The position numbers and the translations under genes are program-made. The notes below the pieces were generated by a model that was not told the DNA's origin, made no database searches, and saw only the letters and a program-made list of their open reading frames with translations. DNA of 64,000 nucleotides from Fremontodendron californicum (lineage: Eukaryota > Streptophyta > Magnoliopsida > Malvales > Malvaceae), in contig JAULJL010000032.1 in assembly GCA_030761205.1 (NCBI GenBank), forward strand, positions 11,351,134 to 11,415,133. The letters run 5' to 3'. Below, piece after piece: positions 47,696 to 60,226 of this stretch. Position 1 is the first letter of the stretch. Each line of letters opens with the position of its first letter.

Positions 47696-50315
47696 TCTAA
47701 GACCCTCGTAAGATAGAGATCGACTCGGGTCTTTTTGAATGATTCATAGAAAGTGGATCAAGTTTATCTATGCTTGTATACAAAGCACACTACTATCTGG
47801 TCTTATTTTTATATTAATAATTTTTAGAGTAAGGGGTTTAATCGGCTATTTGAGAGATTTAGACTTAAATTGACCACGAGTCAGGAATCACAATAGGGAC
47901 AATGTAAAGCCCATAAAATTTGGTATTTGAACTTCACATAGTGTTAAAATGTGATATATTACTGATCAGGATTATTGAAAAATCTAATCGGCACAAAATC
48001 AATAAAATATAAACTAGAGGTATTTTGGTTATTTTACCCAAAATTTTATTTTCGGTTCGAATATGGTACCAATAGAATTTGTGATTGTAAAGGATCTCAA
48101 TATGATGCTTAGGTTGAAAATTTGACATTTTTTTTAAAACTCAAAAATTAAGTGGAAATCGGGTACGCCCTTAATTAGCTTAAAAGAGTAAAAATTGGGA
48201 ACTGGTTGCGAGAAGGTCCAAAAAAGGTTTTAGGTGAATAAATGGATTCATATAGACATAAAATGATGTTAGAATTCTATTGGTGAAATTAGAATGAGAA
48301 TCGAAGCTAAAACCGAAAAAGTCAAAATGTTGACCCATAAACGGTCCAAGGCCTGGATTTGATGCTCGGGATATCGAAAAAATTACAAAAACTTACGTAC
48401 TAGTGTAAAATGATATTTTAAACACATCAGTATCGATAAAAGTGAAAAAAGAGCTTCCAAAAGTAAAAATTTCATGTGGGCCCCGCTTAGGCACTAAAAG
48501 ACAAAAATTGGGCTATAGGCTTATTACTTGACATTTGGCTTGGAAAATGGCCATAAAATGCATGCCATAAACCCATGTCAGATGCAAGGCCTATTTTCAT
48601 TAGGCATTAAGGGTTTGTTTCATCTTCAACCTTGAGAAACCTAACCAAGTGAAGAAAACTCCATAACCAAAAGCTTTGTAAGCTTGATCTCTTGATTTCT
48701 ACTCATCACCAAGCCAACAAAATACATATTTTCACTATCTATAAGGTAAGGACCAATTATTTGGTGTTAGTTTTTCAAGAAACCAAGAGAAACTATGTGT
48801 TTCTCTTTATGGCCATTTTTGCCTTAGGTGGTTTCCAACATAGTCATCACCTTAAACCACCACCATGGGTAGTCCTAAATCAACCTCTACATCCATTATT
48901 TGGGGTTGGTTGATTAAAAAATGGCCTGGAGATGGAAATCCAAGCTTGGCCGAATACACCATGGTGGCCAACCACCTTGTGCCACTACTTCCACCATTAT
49001 CCGAGGCCATTATTGGCTTTGCTAGGCTCGGGGGAGCAACTTTCCAGTTGATCGTTGCTCCGGATTTTCAACCGAGCTAGGTGTAAAAATTATAAAGCTT
49101 AAATAGCTAAGCTATAAAATTTCGGATAGTAGCTAATTAGCTACAATTTTGGATAGTGTGAATGTTTCTACATTATAAAATATTTATGAAATTATTGTTT
49201 ATGTATTAGGAGCGCGGATTAGCTGAGTTCGTGGTTGGAAGAACTCCGGAGCCTGAGGATCTAGTTTCTCCCGCTTAGCGCACTGTGAGTAAACGTGTAG
49301 CGATAGATGTAGGAACGTTAGATTATGGTCTGACATACTGACTGTGATTATATGACATATAATTACCTTATCGTATCGAATTCTCGTAAAGACGTAAGAA
49401 AAGGGTTCAAGGAATGGACAAGTGATGATTATGTAATAATCCGGGATTGACGCATGAGTGGTCGACTCTATGGCACCACATTGTTTTCTTACTTGTGTGC
49501 TTATTTAAATGTTATGTGCTGTATGTTTACTGTAATGTTAAGCTATGCTTGAATTTGTAGGCTGCCATTGTACCCTACCGGATTTCTAGGTTGTCATTGT
49601 GCCCTACCGTATTTGTAGGCTGCTATACTGCCTTATCGGTTTTGTAGGAGCTTTCGAGCCCTACCGATTTGTAGGAGTCTACGGACCCTACCAGATGTTA
49701 TAGTTGTTTGTGATGTTGGATATGAACATCAATGTGATATTAATTAATCTGACTTGCAAGTCATTTCCACAGACTTTACTAATTCTACGTTTTCTCACTT
49801 GGTCTTTATGACTCACCCTTTAGTTATTTTTCTTTTTCAGGTACTGATCGACCCGGTCCCTCATCCACCCCGCCAGCTTGCTCATTACCGATAGTCGGTG
49901 AGCATGATATACTGTTTTGACGAGATGATTCGTTGCTTGATGGAAGAGTCGTGCACAGCCACCTAGGGATGTCATATGTTATTTTGTCTAAGTATGTTGT
50001 ATTATGTGTCATGCAGTTATCCGATCGGAGATCGAGATTGTCGTTTTTATTTTTGGTATTGTATATAAATATATGCATTGTGGTTTACTTTGTGCGTTTG
50101 TTGCGGGGCATCGCGGTTACTCCCAAGTTGGAGGTGTCCTAACCGTGATGTCATGTGTTAGTATTATTATTTTGCATGTTTTGCAAGTTTGGTAAACCCC
50201 CTTATCGGGCGGGGTCATGCAAAAATTTCGTTAGGTACATGAGTGGTTAAGGCTTCAGAGGCAAGGGCAAAAACTTGTCTCTGGCCGGTCACACTCCCAG
50301 ATTTAGGATGTGACA
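47696..50315 (+). repeat. 5' LTR of the Tekay element
   Basis: It begins TCTAAGACCCTCGTAAG (the partner begins TGTAAGACCC, so the terminal TG is mutated to TC) and ends TTAGGATGTGACA, 2620 bp. A 28-29 bp repeat array lies at 49553-49694. Confidence 0.9.
49553..49694. repeat. 28-29 bp tandem units in the Tekay 5' LTR
   Basis: Five units of the pattern TTTGTAGG...(C)CCTACCGGA follow each other, with degenerating middles. The same array occurs at about 62065-62209 in the other LTR. Confidence 0.75.
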
Positions 50316-50318
50316 AAG

Positions 50319-50331
50319 TTGGTATCAGGCC
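50319..50331 (+). other. primer binding site, initiator-tRNA-Met type
   Basis: TTGGTATCAGGCC follows the LTR end by three bases. It matches the usual TGGTATCAGAGC initiator-Met site with changes at its end. Confidence 0.75.
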
Positions 50332-50456
50332 ATTGTCTAGAGGTCGGTGACTGTATACGTGTCCATCATGTAAAGGATCACTTGTTAGTTACTGTTGATA
50401 GTACGGGGTTGGGTAAATAAGGGTACCTAACGCTTAAGTTTCTTTCTCATGTTACT

Positions 50457-51717
50457 ATGCCCCCGATGCTAACAATATGGGGTAAGCAGAGGGAACAACC
50501 ACTTGGGGTTCCCGATCAGGTCCTACAGTACGTTCAAATCCCATATTTGGAGAACGAGAACAGACCACTGGATCTGCTAGGGGGTCAACAGCAGATGATA
50601 AGGTAGAACAGTTAGCTGCTGAGATTGGTGAGATTGGTGAGATACGTCAGGAGGTTAGGACCTTGATAGATCTACTAGCATATCAGAGGTAGTAGAGACA
50701 GGACCTGGCTCCTCCAGGTCTTCCATGACCAGAGAATCCCCCTAAGGGACAGCAGTTTGCCCCAACAGGGGTAGTATCTCCAGTGACATTATATGAGTTT
50801 CGACGGAATAAGCCACCGATATTTTTTGGGATTGAGCTTGATTCAGATCCACAAGACTTTGTGGATGTATGTGATCGATTATGTGTGGCTCTAGGATGCT
50901 CACCAGTTAGGGCCATGGAGTTGACTAGTTATCAGTTGACGGGGTGGCCTATGAGTGGTATAAGACCTTATTGAGGAGCCAGCCAGCGGGTAGCCCTCCA
51001 TTAGAATGGTCTGAGATTTATAATGCTTTTATTGAGCGATTTATGCCTCAGAGTCTACAAGATGCTAAGGCTCGGGAGTTTGAGTTACTGAAACAGACTG
51101 AAGGCATGTCAGTGTTGGATTATGATACTAAGTTTAATCAGTTAGCGAAGTATAAGCCACATATGGTGATGACTGATACTATGAAGGCCAAGCGGTTTGT
51201 TAATAGCCTTAGGGAGTACTTATTTAGGACGGTACCGTTGACAAGGACCTCTACGTACTCTGATGCTCTTGATGCAGCCTTACGATTTGAGGCACAAGCC
51301 AAAGAGAGGCAGGTTGACCGTGAGCCTCGAAAGAAGGCTAGGATTGGGAGACAGGGTTTTTGCAGTCTGGTGCAGATGGATCAGGAGCACCTAGTAGTGC
51401 TGGTACAGTGGTCCGGGGATAGAGCAGTCAAACTAGATCGGTTACCCAGTCATCAGGTAACACTAGGAGACTAGTAGCTCTCCATTGTCAGAGTTGTGGT
51501 TATCCGCATTTTGGATGATGCGAAGGCCTGGTACTTATTTCGGATGAAGCCAGTCGGGGTATATGAAGAAGGACTATTCGTTGAATTTTCTCGACCCACG
51601 TACACTACAGTTGCACCGCCCCTAGTTGTTACGCCAGCTGTTACTACTGGATCAGTGGCCCAGTCAATGGGCAGAGGCACAGTAGGTAGGGGTACACAGT
51701 CTGTAGATAGGGAATAG
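50457..51717 (+). pseudogene. Tekay gag with zinc knuckle
   Basis: It starts at an ATG (50457) in the context ATGCCCCCG, the MPP start of chromovirus gag. A stop-bearing N-terminus leads to FRRNKPPIFFGIELDSDPQD (50794-50853); a frameshift near 50946 moves to 50944-51474, which has FIERFMPQSLQDAKAREF, YDTKFNQLAKYKPHMV and ALRFEAQAKERQ. A knuckle CQSCGYPHFG(stop)C lies near 51485-51522, its third or fourth position broken by TGA. A Ser/Thr/Gly-rich tail ends at 51717. Confidence 0.85.
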
Positions 51718-51761
51718 ACTATGGGAGGTAGAGGACAGACTCTAAGGAGTCGAGGATAGGC

Positions 51762-53636
51762 CATGGCATTTGTGCTGAATCCTCAGGATGCGCAAGCGCC
51801 AAATGCATTCATGATAGGTATGTTAGATATTTGTTCCAAGCAGACTGTAATATTATTTGATTTGGGTGCTACACACTCCTTTACATCCCTTCCTTTGCAT
51901 CATTTGTGAAAATGAGTTATGATATGTTAAATGATCCGTTGGTAGTGCTTACTCCGGTAGGGGAAGTTTGCCCTGTGAACAGAATATTAAAAGGATGTGA
52001 AATACGAATTGAGGGTGAGATATTTTTGGTGGATCTAATTGAGCTAGATATACTTGAGTTTGATGTGATTTTAGGCATGGACTGGTTGTTTGCCCACCAT
52101 GCGGCATTGGATTGCCACGAGAAGGTGGTAGTATTAAAAATACCGGGTAAACATGTGTTGAGGTATCAAGGAGATCGTAGAACGACTTTGCCTCACTTGA
52201 TCTCGATAATTAGTGCCGGGAAACTGTTAGCGAAGGGTTTCCAAGGATTTTTGGCGTATGTATATGATGCTGAGATGAAGTCTTAGGATTTGAGAAGGAT
52301 TCTCATGGTAGAGGATTTCTCCAAGGAGCTGCCAGGACTTCCACCGGATAGGGAGATTGAGTTTTGCATAGATGTACCCCTGGGAACACAGCCGATATCT
52401 ATTCCTCCTTACCGTATGGCTCCGTTGGAGCTAAGGGAACTAAAGGTTCAGTTGCAGGATCTTCTTGATAAGGGCTTTATACGCCCGAGTACTTCTCCTT
52501 GGGGTGCTCCAGTTTTATTTGTTAAGAAGAAGGATGGATCGTTACGATTGTGTATTGGTTACAGGCAGCTAATAAGGTGATGACGAAAAATAAGTATCCG
52601 TTGCCTAGGATCGATGATTTATTCGATCAGCTGCAGGGAGCTCAGTGCTTTTCTAAGATAGATCTTAGATCGAGGTACCATCAGCTTCGCATCAGGAGGG
52701 AAGATATTCCCAAAACGACCTTTCGCACTCGATATGGACACTATGAGTTTTTAGTCATGTTGTTTGGACTGACGAATGCACCGGCAGCGTTCATGTATTT
52801 GATGAACAGGGTGATCAAACCCTTCTTTGACCAGTTTATGATTGTGTTCGTCGATGATATCTTGGTATATTCATGAGGCGAGGAGGAACATAGGGAACAC
52901 CTCCGTATAGTCCTTGAGACTCTTCGAGCACACAAAATGTTTTCCAAGTTCTCCAAGTGTGAGTTTTGGCTATCGAGTGTGAGCTTTCTTGGCCATATAG
53001 TTTCAAGGAAAGGTATTTTTGTGGATCCCAGGAAGATTAAGACAGTACGAGACTGGGAGAGGCCGACTACAGTAACAGAGATCAGGAGTTTCTTAGGGTT
53101 AGCTGGATATTATAGGAGGTTCATGGAGAACTTCTCGAGGATAGCCGCACCACTAACCAGGTTAACACAGAAGAATGTTAAGTTTGTTTGGTCAAATGAG
53201 TGCGAAAAAACTTCAATGAACTTGAGGAGCTCTTGACTTCAGCACCAGTGTTAGCATTGCCAAATGAGACAGATGGCTTTGTGGTGTATTGTGATGCTTT
53301 TCGCATAGGTTGCAGTTGCGTATTAATGCAGAAGAACAGGGTTATTGCCTATGAGTCGAGACAGTTGAAAAGGCATGAGCAGAATTACCCCACACATGAC
53401 TTGGAACTAGCAGCCATTATTTTCTCATTAAAGATATGGTAACACTATTTGTATGGCCGATCATGCGAGATTTATATAGACCACAAGAGTCTTAAGTATG
53501 TATTTGATCAGCGGGAGCTAAATTTGAGACAGAGGAGGTGGTTGGAATTACTCAAGGATTGTGATTGTAACATCTTTTATCGTCCCGGCAAGGCCAATGT
53601 TGTCGCGGATGCCTTGAGTAGGAAGTCCATGGGTAG
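51762..53636 (+). pseudogene. Tekay protease, RT and RNase H
   Basis: The protease reads LDICSKQTVILFDLGATHSF, with Leu in place of Ser/Thr in the D-S/T-G active site. After a TGA near 51908 comes VILGMDWLFAHHA. The RT has FIRPSTSPWGAPVLFVKKKD, a frameshift near 52560 inside the YRQLN motif, FSKIDLRSRYHQLRIR, FLVMLFGLTNAPAAFM and catalytic VFVDDILVYS (52842-52874), then SFLGHIVSRKG. RNase H follows from 53200 with VVYCDAF, YPTHDLELAAIIFSLKIW, IYIDHKSLKYVFDQREL and PGKANVVADALSRKSMG, in frames broken at 52874, 53235 and 53440. It ends in the linker, where the solo LTR is inserted. Confidence 0.9.
53632..53636. repeat. target-site duplication GGTAG, left copy
   Basis: GGTAG precedes the solo LTR and is repeated at 58583-58587. 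Confidence 0.88.
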
Positions 53637-54424
53637 TCTAGTAACCTAAAAAAATAACAAGTGTCATTGCAAGACTTTATTATTCGTTAAGCGTGATATT
53701 AAAAAAAAAACCGAGGAAAAGTCGACTTAATTCCTCTAGAAAAACGAAGGTTTTGAAAATAACCTTGAAAAGACATAGAGTCGCCAGCAATCTTTTTTGG
53801 TTAGGTGTGATCGGCCACCTATTAAAACCTATTTTATAAAATATTTTAAAATTAATTAAAACATTTTTTTTAAAACCAATTTCAAGTCTGCGTTTTAAAC
53901 CAGAGAAACCAAAGAAACGGGTTCGGGACTCGGTTACGTGTAGGGAAGGATTAGCACCCCACAACTCCCGTATAAAACGGTATCTTATTAATCGTGTGTT
54001 ATCTCAAGTCTCGGTAAAAATCGATTTTTAATTTGGTATTTCAAGTTAATTCCCAATTTAAAGAAAAATAATTCTATTTTTTATTGAAAATGATCTGGAA
54101 TTTATTAATTCAAAATTTTACTATATTCCCCAACAAACGTGGCAAAATATAGAATTTTTTATTAGTTTGGAAAACTTTTTGAATCATTCTTATTTAAAAG
54201 AAGATATTTCGTTATTAATGATAATTGATGATATCCTCCCCAGCAAACCTGGCACAGAACTCATAAATTGTTTTAACTCTGGAATATCTTTATTTTATTG
54301 AAAATCATTACCTTTTTCAAAATATTTTAAAAAAAATATGAAAATGTGTGACATAAATAAAATGACATTGCAAAGTCTAGATAATATAATGCAACCTAAA
54401 TGGTATGATATAATTTAAATGTCA

Positions 54425-54750
54425 TAGCATATTCTAAATGAAATGAAATTTCCTAAGTCATATGATATATTCTAAATGAAATGAAATAACCTAGGTAAAA
54501 TGATATACTCTATATGAAATGAAATATCCTAAGTTATATGATATATTCTAAATGAAATGAAATGACATAAGTAACATAACATATTCTATATGAAATGAAA
54601 TATCCTAAGTCACATGATATATTCTAAATGAAATGAAATATCCTAAGTTATATGATATATTCTAAATGAAATGAAATGACCTAGATAACATAATATATTC
54701 TATATGAAATGAAATATCCTAAGTCACATGATATATTCTAAATGAAATAA
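54425..54750. repeat. 38-bp AT-rich tandem array in the solo Ogre LTR
   Basis: TATTCTA(A/T)ATGAAATGAAAT recurs at about 54429, 54467 and 54505 and on to about 54735, a period near 38 bp and roughly nine units, more than in LTR A. Confidence 0.72.
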
Positions 54751-57329
54751 AATGATTTAAATGAAATGGCAAATATAAATGATATGGCATATAATCTAAA
54801 TGATATGAAATGACCTGAAACATAAAATAATGCTATCATGTAATATGCATGAAAATAAAAATAAAATAATAATGCATGAACATAATATATACTAAATAAT
54901 GTGACAAAAATAAATAACTAAATAAAAAGCATATTATAGCATTTAATATTCAAAACCATATAACAATTAATATAATATCAAAAATTTAAATCAAAGACAA
55001 TAACACCATCATGGGAATTAACATGGAAAAAATCACATATTATATAGTATGCATGAATATGGAAAATGCAATACATGAGAATGTATTTTTCCTTTAATTA
55101 AGAAAATTCGTATATCTAAAAAGATATCCGGCTACCTTAGGAAAATATATCAAATTAAATATTCTAAAACCAAAATACTTTATGATTGTTTGAAAACAAT
55201 TTTGAAAAGCTTAGATTAAAAATAAAAACTTAGCTAAACCCTTTTTAAATGGCTCTAATTTCCTAAGTTTAAAATCCCGGACTTGACCACCCTTAACCTG
55301 AGATTTAAAAAATCAGTTTTAGAGTCTAAAAAGACTTAGAAACTATCCTAAGTCAGTAGTTAAACTTCCTAATCAGCCCCCTCTAAGTAACTTAACCAAA
55401 ACAGAAAAACGATTTTCCTTCAAATTCAGTTCTGCCTTTACTGTTCAGTTTTAAAGCATGATTTTTTACCTTATTTTTAAAATTAAAAAAAAAATCTAAA
55501 AATAATACTGGAGACTTAGAACATGTAAAACTACACGGCAAAAAATTGGCTTAATTTTCTTATTAAAGAATGCTGCCCAGAAAAATCAAGAAATTACGAG
55601 AACTGGGTGAAAAAAACTGTTTTGCCAGAACACATTTTTTTGCCTTTGATAAAATCATTTCAAAATCAAAGTAAAAATGTTAGAGACTCTCCTAAGGACT
55701 CACAAACAGTAGCTAACACTTTTGAAAAGTTAGACAAAAATTGGCTAAGTAAACAAAATCACAAAGGTAGAATAATCAATTTGATAACTCTTTAATTTTC
55801 CACAAGTATGCTCAAAATGAGCATGACATTGAACCATTGATTGGTCTAATTCATAAATCATATGGCAATGACATGAAATGCATGAAAATACAGCAAATAT
55901 AATGCATGAAATGCATGATTTAAAACCTAAATGACATGAAAAATGCATGGCATCAATAAAATGACCTAGACCTAAATGAACTTGCATGGCATTTAATGCA
56001 ACCTAGGTCTAAAACGCATGAATATGCATGGCAAAGCAAGCCAAACCTAAACCTAAAGAATGCATGGCAATAACACAAACATATAGCATGCTTAAACAAA
56101 ATACACAACCAAATATCATGAAAATGCAAACCTATCAACTAGCATGATGAAAATGCACATACAAAGCATACAATATGAGGGGTGGTCGAATGGTCCCATA
56201 AAAATGAGCATGGCATTTTCACAAACACTTAACACAATAACATGCATAGCTAAAGAATAATACTCAAATCATGCAAATATAAAGTGAAGGCATGAAATCC
56301 ATTAGGCATTTTCACAAACACATGGATTAACAAAATGTAAAACATAAGCAAACTTAAACATTTTAAAAACAGAAAATCAAAAATGCAAGACAAGTAAAAT
56401 AAACATGATAACAAGATAATAGACTCAAAAATAGAAACAAGCAAGCAACCAAATTAAAACAAGCTTCATGTTTATGTATTTGAAGAAGATTTAAAGCATC
56501 AAAACTTGTTAATATCACTAGTAACATGAAATAAAGAAGCAAAATAGCAACTATATCAAACAATAGGCCATTCGGCCAACCCAAAAACAAAAGAAAAAAA
56601 ATGTCTCAACGCTTTTTCCAAGAAAGTATAAAGAAAAACTTAAAAGATAAACTTAAAAACACTTATTTTAAAGAAGAAAATCAAAAGAAACTCACCAAAA
56701 TAGCAATCAAAACAGCAAATCAAGAATAGAAAATCAAGGAAAGTGCAAGAGTATGGTGCTTAAAGCAACCTCTAGAAGCTATATTGCAAGCTTTTTCTCT
56801 TCTAACTTTCTTTTCTTTTCTAAACTTTTCTTTTTGCCTTTCAAAAATGGAGAGAAAATCAGCCCAAACAAGAGAGTGAATAGTTGAAAATGAAAGAGAG
56901 ACCCCCTCCCCCTTGTAGTGGCCGAATGGCCTTCTAAATGCTAGGATGTTGTCATTTTTCCTTCAACCAATTTTGATCCAAAGGCTATTAATACAAGATG
57001 TTTAAAATGTGAAATTATCACCCTTAGATTAGGTAATCAGCTATCCACAATTATAGCTGTTCAAGAATCTTAAGCCATTGTGTTGACATTCTCCCTCTTC
57101 ATGCATTGGTCCATGTGGCTCAATTACAAAGGCTTGACCAAAAAAAAAATACCTTCCTCTTCATTGTTGGCCTTTTAATTAAAAATAAAAAAAAATTTCC
57201 CATCCTTGGGCCTTGGTCGGCTGACCCCTCATCGTCCAGCCCAATCTCCATTTTTTCAGAAAGAAAGAAAAGCCCTTTTCGGTTTTTTGGGTAAAATAAC
57301 CTTTTTGCCCCCCGAACATAAATAAATAG

Positions 57330-57920
57330 CAAACGGACTCCAAATTTAAATTTTCTTTTTTCAATACTTCCAAAATAATAAAATTTAATTCTAGAGATTT
57401 TCAAAATTTTCCGAGCCTATTTGCTATTTATTTGGATTTTTTCTTCCAAAATTTGCCCTTTTGTGCTCCCAAACTTTACCATTTTTTAAACGAGCTCCAA
57501 ATCTAGATTTTTCTTCACCAATATCTTTCAAATAATTGAAAAGTATGATCTGGAAGTTTTTATAATTTTTGGAACTCATTTGGTATTTTTTCGAGATTTA
57601 TCTGCCTGAATTACTATATAGTGGGCCCGAGATTTGGCCCTTTTGCAAACGAACTCCGAATCCGGATTTTCTTTTGCTAATCTCTTCCAAATAATTTAAT
57701 AATGAGATCTGTAAATTTTCATAATTTTTGGGGTTCATTTGCTATTTTTTCGGGATTTATCTTCTTGAATTTCTACATAGGGGACCCGGGATTTGGCCAT
57801 TTTGCAAACGAACTTCGAATCCAGATTTTCTTCTGCCAATCTCCTTAAAATGATTTAAGAATGAGATCTGAAATTTTTTAAAATTTTTGGAGTTCATTTT
57901 CTATTTTTCCCAAAATTTTC
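57330..57920. repeat. approximately 158-bp tandem repeat in the solo Ogre LTR
   Basis: ATTTG(C/G)TATTT occurs near 57420, 57580 and 57738, with the same interspersed phrases as in the other LTRs (TCTTCCAAAT, GCAAACGAACT). Confidence 0.7.
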
Positions 57921-58582
57921 AATTTTGCCCTTTTACCTCTGAAACCCGGTTTTGCTCAAAACAAGTTCAATTTTCAGATTTTTTTCAAACTGAGCCTTGG
58001 GCTATCCTTGTTTAATCACTCCTCATCCATTAGGGGCTTTAGTCTTACCGACTCGGGTCATTTCTGTAATTCTTCCAAATTTCACAGAAATCCACCGAAA
58101 ACTCTAATTCTCGGTTTTTTTCGGATTGACTTTTCTTTCAGTTTTTCTTCCAATTAGCTTCTCCATTACCCGTAGTCAGTGCTTATATTTCATTCGGAAC
58201 CTTCAATTTCGACCAATTTGATCGTTTAAGCACTTTTCCCCAAATTTCTCGGACTAGGATTTTCTTTCTACTGAATCTTCGTAACCCAACTTCCGAACTC
58301 CATATCTTTCAATGTAGACCTCGGATTATCAAAATTCTTTCGCCATTTTTCAATTGAACTTCAAATCTTGATTTTGAAAGTGGGTTGACTTTTTTAATAG
58401 TTGACTTTTGAGGTTGACTTTTTGAGATTGACTTTTTCAAGTTTGACTTTTTATGCTCGCCTTCTTAGACTAAGTCTCGGTACCACCCGCAGGATGAAAA
58501 AAAGTCTTTTTACATTTTGAAACATCAATTTAGGAAGAAAACATACCTATTTTAGTGGTCCTGACAAAATTAGGTGTCTAAA

Positions 58583-58587
58583 GGTAG
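58583..58587. repeat. target-site duplication GGTAG, right copy
   Basis: GGTAG follows the solo LTR end, then the Tekay reading frame resumes (linker GSLAHI). Confidence 0.88.
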
Positions 58588-60159
58588 CTTAGCCCATATA
58601 GCAGTACAGAAGAGACATATGGTCCAAGAAGTGAGGAATTACCTCAATGATGGTGTGGTACTTAGTGTTACCGACACGGGGGAGATGTTAGCCCATGTGC
58701 AAGTACGGTCATCATTAGTGGAGGAGGTAAAATGGTTGAACATGATGATGATTTTTGGATAGGAAAGAAGGCCCATGTTGGAAAAGGATTGTGCGAGGAG
58801 TTTCGTATAGATGATGATGGAACTTTATGGTTATATGACCGCCTCGTGGTACCGTTGGCAGGAGATATACGACATAGACTCCTCGATGCAACTCATAGCT
58901 CATCCTACACTATGCACCCTGGTTCCACCAAGATGTATCATGATCTATGAGCATATTATTGCTTAGAAGGCATGAAGAAAGATGTAGCCAACTTTGGGGC
59001 TAGATGTTTGGTGTGCCAACAGGTTAAGGCCGAACATCAGAAATCGCCAGGTACACTTCAGAGCTTGGATGTCCCTGAATGGAAATGGGACAAGATTATG
59101 CTGGATTTAGTCACGGGGTTGCCTAGGTCAACCAAAAGATTCGACCCGATATGGGTGATTGTCGATAGATTGACCAAGTTCGTACATTTCTTGCTAGTGC
59201 GCACTACATATACCGCAACCCAGTATGCTAGACTATATTTGGACCGGATAGTACCTTTGCATGGAGTGCCTATTTCTATTGTGTCAGATAGAGGCACATA
59301 GTTCACATCGAGGTTTTAGGAATCATTTCAAAGGGCACTGGGTACTCAGTTGAGATTCAGTACCGCGTTCCATCCCCAAACCGATGCTCAGTCCGAGAGG
59401 ACCATCCAGACTTTAGAGGACATGCTTCGGGCATGTGTTTTAGATTTTGAGGGTAGCTAGGATAAGCACTTGTCTTTGATTGAGTTTGCATGTAATAACA
59501 GTTATCAAAGTACCATACAGATGGCACCATATGAAGCATTGTATGGCCAGAAATGTAGATCTCCAGTGGGATGGTTTGAGGTGGGTGATCGTCCATTATT
59601 AGTCTAGATATGGTTCGAGAAGCATTGAGAAATATGGAGTTGATCCGTGACAAAATGCGAGCTGCACAGAGTTGGAAAAAGTCTTAAGCTGATAATAGAT
59701 GTCGGGAACTAGAGTTTGATGTGGGGGAGCATGTGTTCTTGAAAGTGTCTCCGTTTAAGGGTTTCATGACATTCAGCAAGAGAGGAAAGCTGAGTCTAAG
59801 TTACATTGGACCGTTTAAGATACTTCGACGACATGGGGCAGTAGCATATAAGTTGGCTCTTCCTCCTGAGTTAGCCCGCTGTACATCCAGTATTTTATGT
59901 GTCGATGCTTCGAATATATGTCCCAGATGAGTCCCATGTGTTGCAACCTCAGGCGATAGAGGTAGATCCACGCATGTCATATGTAGAAGAACCCATAGCC
60001 ATAGTAGAACGACAGGTTCAGAAGCTCCAATCGAAGGAGATTCCTTTGGTGAAAGTTGTATGGAATCATCATGGGGAGGAGGAAGCTACTTGGGAACTTG
60101 AAAGAGACATGAGGAGACAGTACCCCAGTTATGCCGAGAGTAGGTACGTAACTCTTTAA
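58588..60159 (+). pseudogene. Tekay integrase and chromodomain
   Basis: The linker SLAHIAVQKRHM is followed by the HHCC module (HSSSYTMHPGSTKMYHDL and CLVCQQVKAEHQ), the catalytic core (WDKIMLDLVTGLPRS, GVPISIVSDRG and HPQTDAQSERTIQTLEDM for D, D and E), the tail MAPYEALYGQKCRSPVGWFE, and a chromodomain at 59980-60130 with ERQVQKLQSKEIPLVKVVW and EEATWELERDMRRQYP. Stops at about 58948, 59299, 59317 and 59458, with several after 59600. The aromatic and acidic residues expected of a chromovirus chromodomain are largely there. It stops at TAA 60157-60159. Confidence 0.9.
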
Positions 60160-60210
60160 ATGAATTATTCAATAAGTTCACAACTAGAAAAATTCGAGGA
60201 TCAATTTTCT

Positions 60211-60226
60211 TAAGGGGGGAGAATTG
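60211..60226 (+). other. polypurine tract of the Tekay element
   Basis: CTTAAGGGGGGAGAAT lies directly before the LTR start TGTAAGACCC. Confidence 0.85.

Larger units (their letters stand above)
53637..58582 (-). repeat. Ogre solo LTR inside the Tekay pol gene
   Basis: In plus-strand text it starts TCTAGTAACCTAAAAAAAT (ancestral TGTCGCAACCT) and ends AATTAGGTGTCTAAA (ancestral TGTCTACA), 4946 bp, with GGTAG on both sides. There is no primer site, leader or coding region, so it is a full-length LTR left by recombination between the two LTRs of an inserted Ogre. It contains the 38-bp array (54425-54750) and the 158-bp array (57330-57920). It aligns with LTR A over its whole length. Confidence 0.92.

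Noticed and set aside
48865..49080. 71-codon ORF in the Tekay 5' LTR
   Set aside because: The homologous stretch of the 3' LTR (61380-61590) is interrupted by stops; no domain is visible.
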